From the NCBI GenBank assembly GCA_002452215.1, contig DKCO01000058.1:1-13541 (forward strand): DNA of 13,541 nucleotides. The letters run 5' to 3'. The notes under the pieces are model-generated. The model was not told where the DNA came from. It did no database searches and saw only the letters and a program-made list of their open reading frames with translations. Both the position numbers and the translations under genes were made by a program. Below, in pieces: positions 1 to 5,855 of this stretch (its first letter is position 1; the number at the start of each line of letters is the position of its first letter). The DNA is from Spirochaetales bacterium UBA6872 (GTDB taxonomy: Bacteria > Spirochaetota > Spirochaetia > Sphaerochaetales > Sphaerochaetaceae).

Positions 1-56
1 GCCCATACGCCGATGGTACTGTAGCTCAGTCTGCGGGAGAGTAGGTAGATGCCGGT
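1..56 (+). rRNA. rrf: 5S ribosomal RNA, 3' part (cut by window edge)
   Basis: This is the last half of a 5S rRNA. It carries the conserved CCGATGGTACT segment and the GGGAGAGTAGGT segment, and it ends in GCCGG, the 3' strand of helix I. It matches the second copy 181 bp downstream at all but four aligned positions (3, 22, 27 and 55). The 5' half lies outside the window. A T-rich stretch (56-78) follows directly, but no clear terminator hairpin separates it from the next copy. Confidence 0.9.
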
Positions 57-123
57 TTCTTTTTCTTCGCTTTTGTAGGCGGAATGCATGGATGGATGAT
101 TTTTCATCCCTCTGATGGATTTT
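57..123 (+). other. Spacer between tandem 5S rRNA genes
   Basis: This transcribed spacer joins two 5S copies. It starts T-rich and contains a perfect 6-bp stem-loop: GGATGA at 94-99, a TTTT loop, and TCATCC at 104-109. No T-run follows the stem, so I read it as a possible RNA-processing hairpin rather than a terminator. An ATG at 84 opens a long reading frame that runs through the second 5S gene into metN; that part is not coding. Confidence 0.5.
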
Positions 124-237
124 ATCGGTGTCCTTGGCTGAGTGGAACCACACGTTCCCTTCCCGAACACGTCAGTGAAACGCTCATACGCCGATGGTAC
201 TGCAGCTTAGTCTGCGGGAGAGTAGGTAGATGCCGAT
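124..237 (+). rRNA. rrf: 5S ribosomal RNA, complete second copy
   Basis: This 114-nt gene has the expected 5S length. The ends pair as helix I: ATCGGT at 124-129 with GCCGAT at 232-237, including one G-U pair. The conserved CCCGAACAC loop region (162-170), CCGATGGTACT (190-200) and GGGAGAGTAGGT (216-227) are present. The small stem GCAG 202-205 with CTGC 212-215 is kept in the first copy with a U-G pair, so the two copies differ in a structure-preserving way. End positions are set from helix I pairing and could be off by one or two bases. Confidence 0.92.
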
Positions 238-250
238 TTTTTTATTTAAC

Positions 251-276
251 CCCAGAGTTGTCTGGGATTTTTTTTT
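251..276 (+). terminator. Intrinsic terminator of the rRNA operon
   Basis: A perfect 6-bp stem (CCCAGA 251-256, loop GTTG, TCTGGG 261-266) is followed after one A by nine T residues (268-276). It sits 14 nt past the end of the second 5S gene and insulates the rRNA operon from metN. Confidence 0.9.
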
Positions 277-281
277 GTCGT

Positions 282-309
282 TTGCTTATTTTGTCTTTTT
301 TGCTAGAAT
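282..309 (+). promoter_or_regulatory. Predicted promoter of metNI
   Basis: A -35-like TTGCTT (282-287) is separated by 16 bp from a -10-like TAGAAT (304-309), which carries the extended -10 dinucleotide TG at 301-302. Transcription would start near 316, leaving only about 14 nt of leader before the metN ATG. That leaves no room for a riboswitch or leader peptide. Confidence 0.55.
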
Positions 310-329
310 TCTTCGAAAGGAGTTTATCG

Positions 330-1349
330 ATGGAGATTGTTCTTGATCATTTACAAAAGACATATGGCGCTCTTCATGCTGTTGAGGATGTTTCTTTAAC
401 TATTCCTTCTAATTCTATATATGGGATCATCGGTAAGTCTGGAGCTGGAAAATCAACATTAGTAAGGCTTGTTTCTATGCTTGAGGAGCCAGATGCAGGT
501 GCTATTTACTATGGCTCGAAGCGTGTTGATAATCTTGATGAGAAAGAGAAGATAATTGAAAGAAGAAAAATTGGAATGATTTTTCAGAACTTCAACCTTT
601 TTTCCTCGCGTACTGCAGCTGGCAATATTGCTTATCCAATGGAGATTTGCAAGTTCGATAAAAAAACAATAAAAAATAGAGTTGAAGAACTATTGGCATT
701 AGTTGGTCTTGAGGGACGTGGGAATGCTCCTATTTCGACACTTTCTGGCGGTCAAAAACAACGAATCGCTATTGCAAGGGCTTTGGCTGTCAATCCATCA
801 ATTCTTTTCTGTGACGAGGCAACTAGCGCGCTTGATCCACAAACGACCAGATCAATTCTATCTCTAATAAAGAAAATTCAAAAGCAGATGAATTTGACAG
901 TAGTCATGATTACTCATCAAATGGAAGTTGTAAGAGATGCTTGTGATCGAGTTGCTGTCTTGAATGCAGGAAAGATTGTTGAAGAGGGGCTTGTGCCAAA
1001 TGTATTCTCGAATCCAAAGAGCAATGTTACAAAGGATTTTCTATCGAATTTGACAAGTGTCAAGGCTTCAATGATACGGTGGTCAGATGAAAAGGGCCAC
1101 TATACTCTTCGTTTCAGAGGTAGTACAACGTGCAATCCTATTATATCGACTGTGACAATGCATACTGGTGCGGTTTTTAATATCAGGGCAGCTGGTGTGC
1201 AAAATGTCAATGGTGAGGATATTGGCATAATGGTTACAGATATAGGTCCAGATAAAGACGTTGAGATTAAAGCCGTCGAATATCTTAGAAGACTCGATGT
1301 TTCTGTCGAGGAAGAGGATATTAATAAGGAGGATGAACAATATGTTTAG
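330..1349 (+). CDS. metN: Methionine ABC transporter ATP-binding protein MetN
   Basis: This is the 339-residue ATPase that powers uptake of methionine through MetI at the inner membrane. Walker A is GKSGAGKST (35-43), the Q-loop is Q86, the ABC signature is LSGGQKQR (138-145), Walker B is ILFCDEAT with catalytic E163, and the switch histidine is H196. The last ~90 residues form the NIL domain, which in the MetN family binds methionine and inhibits transport when the cell is replete. E. coli MetN is about the same length (343). The start at 330 is chosen because AAAGGAG (316-322) lies 7 nt upstream. The frame stays open back to 84, but that stretch crosses a 5S rRNA gene. The gene overlaps metI by 8 bp, so the two are translationally linked. 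Methionine specificity follows from the NIL domain and from metQ nearby. Confidence 0.93.
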   Translation: MEIVLDHLQKTYGALHAVEDVSLTIPSNSIYGIIGKSGAGKSTLVRLVSMLEEPDAGAIYYGSKRVDNLDEKEKIIERRKIGMIFQNFNLFSSRTAAGNIAYPMEICKFDKKTIKNRVEELLALVGLEGRGNAPISTLSGGQKQRIAIARALAVNPSILFCDEATSALDPQTTRSILSLIKKIQKQMNLTVVMITHQMEVVRDACDRVAVLNAGKIVEEGLVPNVFSNPKSNVTKDFLSNLTSVKASMIRWSDEKGHYTLRFRGSTTCNPIISTVTMHTGAVFNIRAAGVQNVNGEDIGIMVTDIGPDKDVEIKAVEYLRRLDVSVEEEDINKEDEQYV

Positions 1350-2007
1350 CTCTTATTGGCAATTGATTAGCATTCCGTTTGTGCAAACTATACAAATGGT
1401 TTTATTCTCTACTGTGCTTTCTGTTATTTTGGGATTGCCTATTGGTGTTTTGCTTTATATAACGGATTCCAACGGCTCAGTACAGATTCTCCCAATGCCT
1501 TTATTGAATAACATACTTTCGAGGATTGTGAATATACTTCGCTCATTTCCATTTATCATTTTGATGATATTGATCATGCCTCTCTCGAGATTGATCATCG
1601 GTACAGCGATAGGCACTAAAGCGACTATAATACCGCTTTCTATTGCCGCTGCTCCTTTTGTGGCTCGTCTTGTCGAAAGCGCATTGAAAGAAGTTGATCC
1701 TGGTGTCATACAAGCTAGCAAAGCAATGGGTTCTACAAACTGGCAAATCATATATAAAGTGCTGATTCCAGAAGCCATGCCTTCTTTGGTCTCTGGAATA
1801 ACTCTGACTATAATAAACCTGATTGGATACTCGGCAATGGCTGGTGCAATCGGTGGAGGTGGATTAGGGGATTTGGCAATTCGTTATGGATACCAAAGAT
1901 TTCGAACCGATATAATGATAATCACAGTAATAATAATCATCTTAATGGTCGAGATAATACAGTTTGTTGGCAACAGAATGGTATCGAGGCTTTTGTCGAA
2001 ACGCTAA
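1342..2007 (+). CDS. metI: Methionine ABC transporter permease MetI
   Basis: This 221-residue integral membrane permease pairs with MetN (E. coli MetI has 217 residues). About five hydrophobic segments are visible, starting near residues 14-40 and ending near 190-210. The cytoplasmic EAA-type coupling loop, which docks onto the ATPase, spans roughly residues 117-145 and contains EVDPGVIQASKAMG and the distal IPEAMP. The GGGGLGDLA segment (171-179) is typical of the family. The start at 1342 is preferred because AAGGAGG (1326-1332) lies 9 nt upstream. The ATG at 1333 abuts that site, and earlier starts lie deep in metN. The TAA stop shares two bases with the stop of the convergent YibE/F gene, and no terminator hairpin follows. 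Confidence 0.92.
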   Translation: MFSSYWQLISIPFVQTIQMVLFSTVLSVILGLPIGVLLYITDSNGSVQILPMPLLNNILSRIVNILRSFPFIILMILIMPLSRLIIGTAIGTKATIIPLSIAAAPFVARLVESALKEVDPGVIQASKAMGSTNWQIIYKVLIPEAMPSLVSGITLTIINLIGYSAMAGAIGGGGLGDLAIRYGYQRFRTDIMIITVIIIILMVEIIQFVGNRMVSRLLSKR

Positions 2008-3125
2008 GCACGATTCTTTTTAGAGAAAAGCTTCGATGCAAAGAATGCTGTCAGCGGAGATACTAGTAGTAATGAAAATGCTCCAGTAATTGTTTGCACT
2101 ATTTCGGCTGCAGTCTGTTTGCCAGTAAGAATGTTAAGCGGAGGAGTCGCTTGCGCCATATAAACCATCAATATAGTCAGGTAGCTTCCCATATATGCCA
2201 AGAGCAATGTTGTTATTTGAGTTCCCACGCCAGCTCTTCCTACTTCCATTCCTGATTTGAAATACTCTTTCATAGATAAGTTGGGAGAGTGTATGCTTAC
2301 TTCTTGGATAGAAGATGCCACATCTATTGAAAGATCCATTATGGCACCTCCTGCTGATAGTAATATCGCACCAGAATAGATGGCTGTAAGATTTAAATCC
2401 TGGAAACCAGCATATAAAAGAGATTCGCTTGATGCGAGAACAGAGCCATCTATTTGAAATGTCTTTGTGAGCAATAAAGATATAATAGAAGTAATTATTG
2501 CAGAGAGAATCGAACCAGACAGGGATGCAATGCTCCTCTTTCCTATACCGCCTACAAGAAAGATAGTAAACGACATTTGGACAATCAAGACAAGAAGCGA
2601 GACTGCAATAGGGTTGTGCCCTTTTAGAGTCAAAGGGATAAGAACCTTCCATATAAGAAGAAACGCAAGAACGAAGGAAAGAATCGTCCTAGCACCTCTT
2701 TTGCCTGAAAAGAGAATTAGAGCAAGAGAGAAAACAATTATTAGCAATACTTCTTTCGATAATCTGTAGTAGTCTATTGCATTTATCGCAATTGGTTCAT
2801 TGTTGCTATCTCTTTCGATAAGTACCCAAGCTATGTCATCTTTTGCTAAGAGCTTGTCATTAGCAAGTGATCCGGAGAGCATGTTTATGCTTTCCATGAC
2901 AAGACCTTTATGTATGCCAGAGAGGATTTCGACTGTGCATCTTTGATCGCCCATCTTGAATAGCCCTTGCTGGTATATTGTAGAGTTGTCGACTTCAAGT
3001 ACTCTAGCTTTAGCACCTGTAGCATTTGTGTAGATTGCTCGTTGAAAACCGGTTGGAACGAAGGCCAGAGCAATCGCAATTGCGATGTATATTAAAATTA
3101 AAATTGTTTCTCTTTGTAATTTCAT
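2004..3125 (-). CDS. YibE/F-family multi-pass membrane protein
   Basis: The 373-residue protein has an N-terminal membrane segment (~7-24), a soluble extracytoplasmic region (~30-120) and then six or seven hydrophobic helices (~125-365). The GGAIMDLSIDVASS motif (259-272) and GRAGVGT (296-302) are hallmarks of the YibE/F family, whose molecular function is not established. Transport or export has been suggested for relatives on the basis of topology. The start at 3125 gives a natural first membrane helix (MKLQRETILI). No Shine-Dalgarno is visible, because the T-tract of the phosphatase terminator runs right up to the ATG. It lies 47 bp downstream of the phosphatase gene on the same strand and may be read through from it. 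It converges on metI with a 4-bp overlap. Confidence 0.85.
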   Translation of the reverse strand: MKLQRETILILIYIAIAIALAFVPTGFQRAIYTNATGAKARVLEVDNSTIYQQGLFKMGDQRCTVEILSGIHKGLVMESINMLSGSLANDKLLAKDDIAWVLIERDSNNEPIAINAIDYYRLSKEVLLIIVFSLALILFSGKRGARTILSFVLAFLLIWKVLIPLTLKGHNPIAVSLLVLIVQMSFTIFLVGGIGKRSIASLSGSILSAIITSIISLLLTKTFQIDGSVLASSESLLYAGFQDLNLTAIYSGAILLSAGGAIMDLSIDVASSIQEVSIHSPNLSMKEYFKSGMEVGRAGVGTQITTLLLAYMGSYLTILMVYMAQATPPLNILTGKQTAAEIVQTITGAFSLLLVSPLTAFFASKLFSKKNRA

Positions 3126-3153
3126 AAAGCAAGAAAAGGGGGGAAATCCCCCC
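3126..3153 (-). terminator. G6/C6 hairpin terminator after the phosphatase gene
   Basis: Read on the minus strand, six G (3153-3148), the loop ATTT and six C (3143-3138) form a very stable stem followed by TTTTCTTGCTTT (3137-3126). The tract ends exactly at the ATG of the next gene. It should terminate the alkaline phosphatase transcript, though the interrupted T-tract leaves room for partial read-through. Both arms are homopolymer runs and so could slip in replication. Confidence 0.8.
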
Positions 3154-3172
3154 TGTTGAATTTCATAGAAGT

Positions 3173-4642
3173 TTACTGGACATCTGTAAGTGACATCAAG
3201 CGTTTTGCAACTTCTGTATTGTCATAGGATCCAACGAATGCCTCAGATCCAGCGCCATAAGCATATACAGGTACTGGAAGTCCTGTGTGTGCATAACTTG
3301 TCCAGCCGATTCCAGCTTTGTTGTTGAGTATGTGTGTCAATGTGATTGAGATTGGATTATAGCCACCATACAAAAGCTTTTCCTCGTAGCCAGATGTGTT
3401 TCCGCTATTTTGATCATCAAATGCCTTCTTAAGCTTTGCATATTCGTATTCATTCATCTCTAGACTTGCGACTTTAGCTTCTTTCCCTGGCTGTGTTAGG
3501 CCGAAGTTCTCTTCTACCAACTCAAGTAGCCTTGCAAAGTCAAGAGTTCCATTCTCTTTCTCAGATGAGATCAATTCATCGAATGCGACATAGCTCATCT
3601 TCTGTTCTCTAAGAATTGAAAATGCTGTATTGTAACCTGTTGCTGCATAACCAATTGTCATGCCTCCTGTCTCATGGTCGCCTGTAACGATTATCAAGGT
3701 TTCATCTGGGTGATCGAAAGCGAAGTCAAGTGCAACTTTCACAGCGTCATCAAGCGCAAGAGTATCATAGATGTTTGCTAGTGCATCGTTTGCGTGTCCA
3801 GCCCAGTCGATCTTACCTCCCTCGACCATCATGAAGAAACCATTTGGGTTATCAAGCACATCGATTCCTTTCTTGACGAAATCTGCAAGAGATAGTTCAT
3901 CTGATTCTCTATCGAGCTCGTATTTCATTGCTCCGCTGTCTTGCAATGATGGGCTAACAGCAAGAACCTTTCCCGAGTCTTTGTTCAAAGATAGGATTGT
4001 ATCTCTGTTGTTTGTGACAAGATAACCAGCTTCCTCAAAGACTTTGTAAAGGCTTTTATCTCCAGATTCGGCCTTGTTCAATGATCCTCCTGCAAAGTAG
4101 TCAAAACCAGATGATGCAGCTTGAAGTCCGATATCATAGTAGCTGTTTCTGGATGGTACATGGGCATAGTATGCTGCTGGTGTTGCATGGTTGAGAGTAA
4201 CAGATGAGACAATTCCAATCTTCCAATCTTTCTGTGATTTGAGCATTTCGGCAATTGTTGTACCTTTTGTTACTTTATCAACACCCATTCCAATCACGCC
4301 AGAGTGTGTTTTGAAACCAGATGATAGAGATGTTGCTGTTGATGCTGAGTCAGGGCAGAAAGATGTTGAGTCTTGTGTATATTGTATTCCTACTACTGGG
4401 AATTGAGTAAATGTCAAAGGCTCGATTGCAATCTTTCCGCTTTCATTGTTGCCGTTGAATACCTGTGCTGAATTGATTTGAGGAGATGACATTCCATCAC
4501 CAATGAACATGAAGATGTATTTAGGACTTGCCTCACTCTTCACTTCGCTTGCTGTGAAATTCTCTTGAGCTCCTTCTGCTGCAAGTGCAAAAACTGATAG
4601 GAGAATCAAAAGCACCGATAAAGCTTTCTTTGTTTTTTTCAT
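3173..4642 (-). CDS. phoA: Secreted alkaline phosphatase (PhoA family)
   Basis: This 489-residue phosphomonoesterase releases phosphate outside the cytoplasm. Residues 1-21 form a Sec signal peptide ending ALAA; it has no cysteine and so is not a lipoprotein. The active site is complete by comparison with E. coli PhoA: D49 in IGDG, nucleophile S99 in PDSAS, H152-A-T154 (His where E. coli has Asp153), E274, D279 and H283 in VEGGKIDWAGH, D322-H323 in GDHETGG, and H452 in SYAHTG. Trp280 occupies the E. coli Lys328 position, as in many non-enteric enzymes. The start at 4642 has AGGAG (4657-4653) 10 nt upstream and gives a clean KKTKK n-region. It is transcribed divergently from metQ. Repeats upstream suggest phosphate-starvation control. 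The exact substrate range is unknown. Confidence 0.93.
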   Translation of the reverse strand: MKKTKKALSVLLILLSVFALAAEGAQENFTASEVKSEASPKYIFMFIGDGMSSPQINSAQVFNGNNESGKIAIEPLTFTQFPVVGIQYTQDSTSFCPDSASTATSLSSGFKTHSGVIGMGVDKVTKGTTIAEMLKSQKDWKIGIVSSVTLNHATPAAYYAHVPSRNSYYDIGLQAASSGFDYFAGGSLNKAESGDKSLYKVFEEAGYLVTNNRDTILSLNKDSGKVLAVSPSLQDSGAMKYELDRESDELSLADFVKKGIDVLDNPNGFFMMVEGGKIDWAGHANDALANIYDTLALDDAVKVALDFAFDHPDETLIIVTGDHETGGMTIGYAATGYNTAFSILREQKMSYVAFDELISSEKENGTLDFARLLELVEENFGLTQPGKEAKVASLEMNEYEYAKLKKAFDDQNSGNTSGYEEKLLYGGYNPISITLTHILNNKAGIGWTSYAHTGLPVPVYAYGAGSEAFVGSYDNTEVAKRLMSLTDVQ

Positions 4643-4673
4643 AGGGTTTTCACTCCTGAATTAAGATGTCTTC

Positions 4674-4702
4674 ATCATACAAATAAGGCGTTAAGTGTAA
4701 GA
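4674..4702 (-). promoter_or_regulatory. Weak promoter of the alkaline phosphatase gene
   Basis: On the minus strand TATGAT (4679-4674) is a fair -10 hexamer. The -35 position 17 bp upstream is poor (TCTTAC, 4702-4697), as expected for an activator-dependent promoter. It would start transcription near 4667, about 25 nt before the ATG. Confidence 0.4.
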
Positions 4703-4710
4703 TGCAAGCT

Positions 4711-4728
4711 TGTAAAAAGAGTGTAAAA
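4711..4728 (-). promoter_or_regulatory. Candidate Pho-box-like direct repeat
   Basis: On the minus strand TTTTACA occurs twice (4728-4722 and 4717-4711) with an 11-bp period. A further TTACA lies at 4700-4696 and TTAACG at 4694-4689. Direct TTNACA-type repeats spaced one helical turn apart are the layout of PhoP sites in Bacillus. The pair lies about 32-49 bp upstream of the predicted -10. Binding by a PhoB/PhoP-type regulator is inference. Confidence 0.35.
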
Positions 4729-4732
4729 TGGC

Positions 4733-4748
4733 GAAAAAAGCTTTTTTC
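4733..4748. repeat. 16-bp perfect palindrome between phosphatase and metQ promoters
   Basis: GAAAAAAG followed by its exact complement CTTTTTTC forms a perfect 16-bp palindrome. It lies 12 bp upstream of the predicted -35 of the metQ leader promoter. It could be an operator or an A-tract element that bends DNA and stimulates transcription. No function can be assigned from sequence. Confidence 0.6.
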
Positions 4749-4760
4749 AAAGGATTTCTA

Positions 4761-4790
4761 TTGCATTTGATAGCGTTCTTTTTGTATATT
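4761..4790 (+). promoter_or_regulatory. Promoter of the metQ leader
   Basis: TTGCAT (4761-4766, -35) and TATATT (4785-4790, -10) are separated by 18 bp. The predicted start near 4797 gives a 25-nt 5' UTR before the leader ORF and about 170 nt before metQ. Confidence 0.6.
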
Positions 4791-4821
4791 AGACACAACT
4801 TTTCCATAGGAGGTGTGCAAA

Positions 4822-4890
4822 ATGGCTAATAATAAATCTACAGCTTTCTACATGTGCATGTCTTCTATGATGATGCCCTGCTGGGCATAG
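4822..4890 (+). CDS. Methionine-rich leader peptide upstream of metQ
   Basis: This 22-codon ORF has a near-ideal Shine-Dalgarno (AGGAGG, 4808-4813) 8 nt before its ATG, stronger than that of metQ itself. Six of 22 codons are AUG (residues 1, 11, 13, 16, 17, 18). The C-terminal part reads YMCMSSMMMPCWA and also holds two Cys and one Trp. Codons 18-22 and the first base of the TAG stop lie inside the attenuator hairpin. Placed between a promoter and the gene for a methionine-binding transport protein, it has the form of a leader peptide whose ribosome stalls when charged Met-tRNA is scarce. A functional Met/Cys peptide, for example one that binds copper, is a less likely alternative. I know of no named family for it. 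Confidence 0.7.
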   Translation: MANNKSTAFYMCMSSMMMPCWA

Positions 4891-4905
4891 TATCTTTATT
4901 TTTCT
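4873..4905 (+). terminator. Candidate attenuator hairpin of metQ
   Basis: ATGCCC (4873-4878), loop TGCT and GGGCAT (4883-4888) form a perfect 6-bp stem. The next 17 nt are U-rich (10 of 15 bases at 4891-4905 are T), although the tract begins with AG and is interrupted. The 5' arm starts with the third of three consecutive Met codons and the 3' arm ends in the leader stop codon. A ribosome halted at 4867-4873 would cover the 5' arm and prevent folding, allowing read-through into metQ. The poor start of the T-tract makes termination strength uncertain. Confidence 0.55.
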
Positions 4906-4965
4906 CAAACCATATTATTTTGCGACAAAAAGAAAATCTGAAATCATATCAATGGAGACTGTATT

Positions 4966-5784
4966 ATGAAAAAATCATTTCTAGTAGTAGTTTTATTATT
5001 TGCTATTGTATCTCTTTTTGCATCTGGCACAAAAGAAGACGCGACATCATCTGCTTCAGAGGGATCAAAGTTGACTGTAGCTGCGACTCCAGATCCGCAT
5101 GCTGTCCTATTGAATCTTGTCAAGGATCAATTGGCCGCAGAAGGGATTGACCTTGAAGTTATTGAATTCACTGATTATGTTGTTCCAAACAATGTCGTTG
5201 AAGATGGTAGTGTCGATGCAAACTACTTCCAGCACATTCCATACCTTGAGAATTTCAATAAAGAGCATGGTTTCCATCTTGTTAATGCTGGCGCGATCCA
5301 TGTGGAGCCATTTGCTTTGTATTCTTCTAAATACGACAGCTTAGAGGAAATCCCTGATGGTGCGACTATAGCAATTCCAAACGACCCGACAAATGAGGGG
5401 AGGGCACTTCTTTTGCTACAGTCAGCGAATCTTATAAAGCTAAAGGATGACGCTGGTCTTGAGGCCACAACTTTTGATATAGCTGAAAATCCACATAAAT
5501 ATAAATTCCAGGAGATAGAGGCTGCAACCTTACCTAGGATTTTGCAAGATGTAGATGCAGCAATAATCAATGGCAACTATGCTATCCCTGCAGGGCTTGT
5601 TGCAACAAGAGATGGACTATTTATCGAGAACTCTTCATCGCCATATGTGAATGTTATTGCTGTAAGAGAAGGGAACGAGAATGACCCAAAAGTGCAAGCA
5701 CTTGTAAAGGCGCTTAAGAGCGACACAGTAAAGTCTTACATTAAAGAGCACTATCCAAATGGCGAAGTTGTTCTTGTAGAGTAG
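4966..5784 (+). CDS. metQ: Methionine-binding protein MetQ (NlpA family)
   Basis: This 272-residue extracytoplasmic solute-binding protein delivers methionine to MetNI. Family signatures are clear: ANYFQHIPYLENFNKE (85-100), IAIPNDPTNEGRALLLLQ (135-152) and DAAIINGNYA (197-206). The N-terminus is a signal peptide (KKSFLVVVLLFAIVSLFA), but the lipobox cysteine expected in MetQ/NlpA is missing: SLFASGTKE has no Cys. The protein is therefore probably cleaved by signal peptidase I, or held by its uncleaved helix. The start at 4966 has GGAG (4954-4957) 8 nt upstream. The gene lies about 3 kb from metNI, behind its own promoter and Met-rich leader, and is followed by a terminator, so it forms a single-gene transcription unit. 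Binding of D-methionine or other small ligands is possible in this family. Confidence 0.9.
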   Translation: MKKSFLVVVLLFAIVSLFASGTKEDATSSASEGSKLTVAATPDPHAVLLNLVKDQLAAEGIDLEVIEFTDYVVPNNVVEDGSVDANYFQHIPYLENFNKEHGFHLVNAGAIHVEPFALYSSKYDSLEEIPDGATIAIPNDPTNEGRALLLLQSANLIKLKDDAGLEATTFDIAENPHKYKFQEIEAATLPRILQDVDAAIINGNYAIPAGLVATRDGLFIENSSSPYVNVIAVREGNENDPKVQALVKALKSDTVKSYIKEHYPNGEVVLVE

Positions 5785-5805
5785 GATTGCTTCATTTCCC
5801 AATAT

Positions 5806-5833
5806 GCCTCAGAATCAATCTGGGGCTATTTTT
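5806..5833 (+). terminator. Intrinsic terminator of metQ
   Basis: GCCTCAGA (5806-5813), a 5-nt loop and TCTGGGGC (5819-5826) form an 8-bp stem with one G-U pair. TATTTTT follows. It lies 22 nt after the metQ stop and just before rmuC. It argues against a TTG start for rmuC at 5787, which would place the terminator inside that gene. Confidence 0.88.
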
Positions 5834-5843
5834 GAAAATAGGC

Positions 5844-5849
5844 TATATT
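5844..5849 (+). promoter_or_regulatory. -10-like element of rmuC (possible leaderless start)
   Basis: TATATT lies 6 nt before the rmuC ATG, between the metQ terminator and the gene. No -35 is evident and no Shine-Dalgarno exists in this gap. If used, transcription would begin at or next to the ATG. Confidence 0.35.
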
Positions 5850-5855
5850 ATAGAA

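Noticed and set aside
84..329. Open frame extending metN upstream by 82 codons
   Set aside because: It runs through the spacer, the complete 5S rRNA and its terminator. A good SD sits in front of the ATG at 330, and the protein then matches the MetN family length.
4918..4930. TTTTG-CGA-CAAAA hairpin just before metQ as an SD sequestrator
   Set aside because: The stem is weak, with a 3-nt loop, and does not include the metQ ribosome site. I found no convincing pairing with GGAG at 4954-4957.
4797..4965. SAM riboswitch or T-box in the metQ leader
   Set aside because: None of the conserved SAM-riboswitch core segments and no T-box GGTGG-type element is visible. The ~170-nt leader is taken up by the short ORF and a simple hairpin.
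4854..5150. 98-codon open frame in the metQ leader region
   Set aside because: It starts inside the leader ORF in another frame, has no SD, and runs out of frame into metQ. It has no recognisable protein character.
5787..5855. TTG start for rmuC, 23 codons upstream
   Set aside because: The extra segment would span the metQ terminator, and it would put extra residues before the membrane anchor. The ATG at 5856 is more credible.
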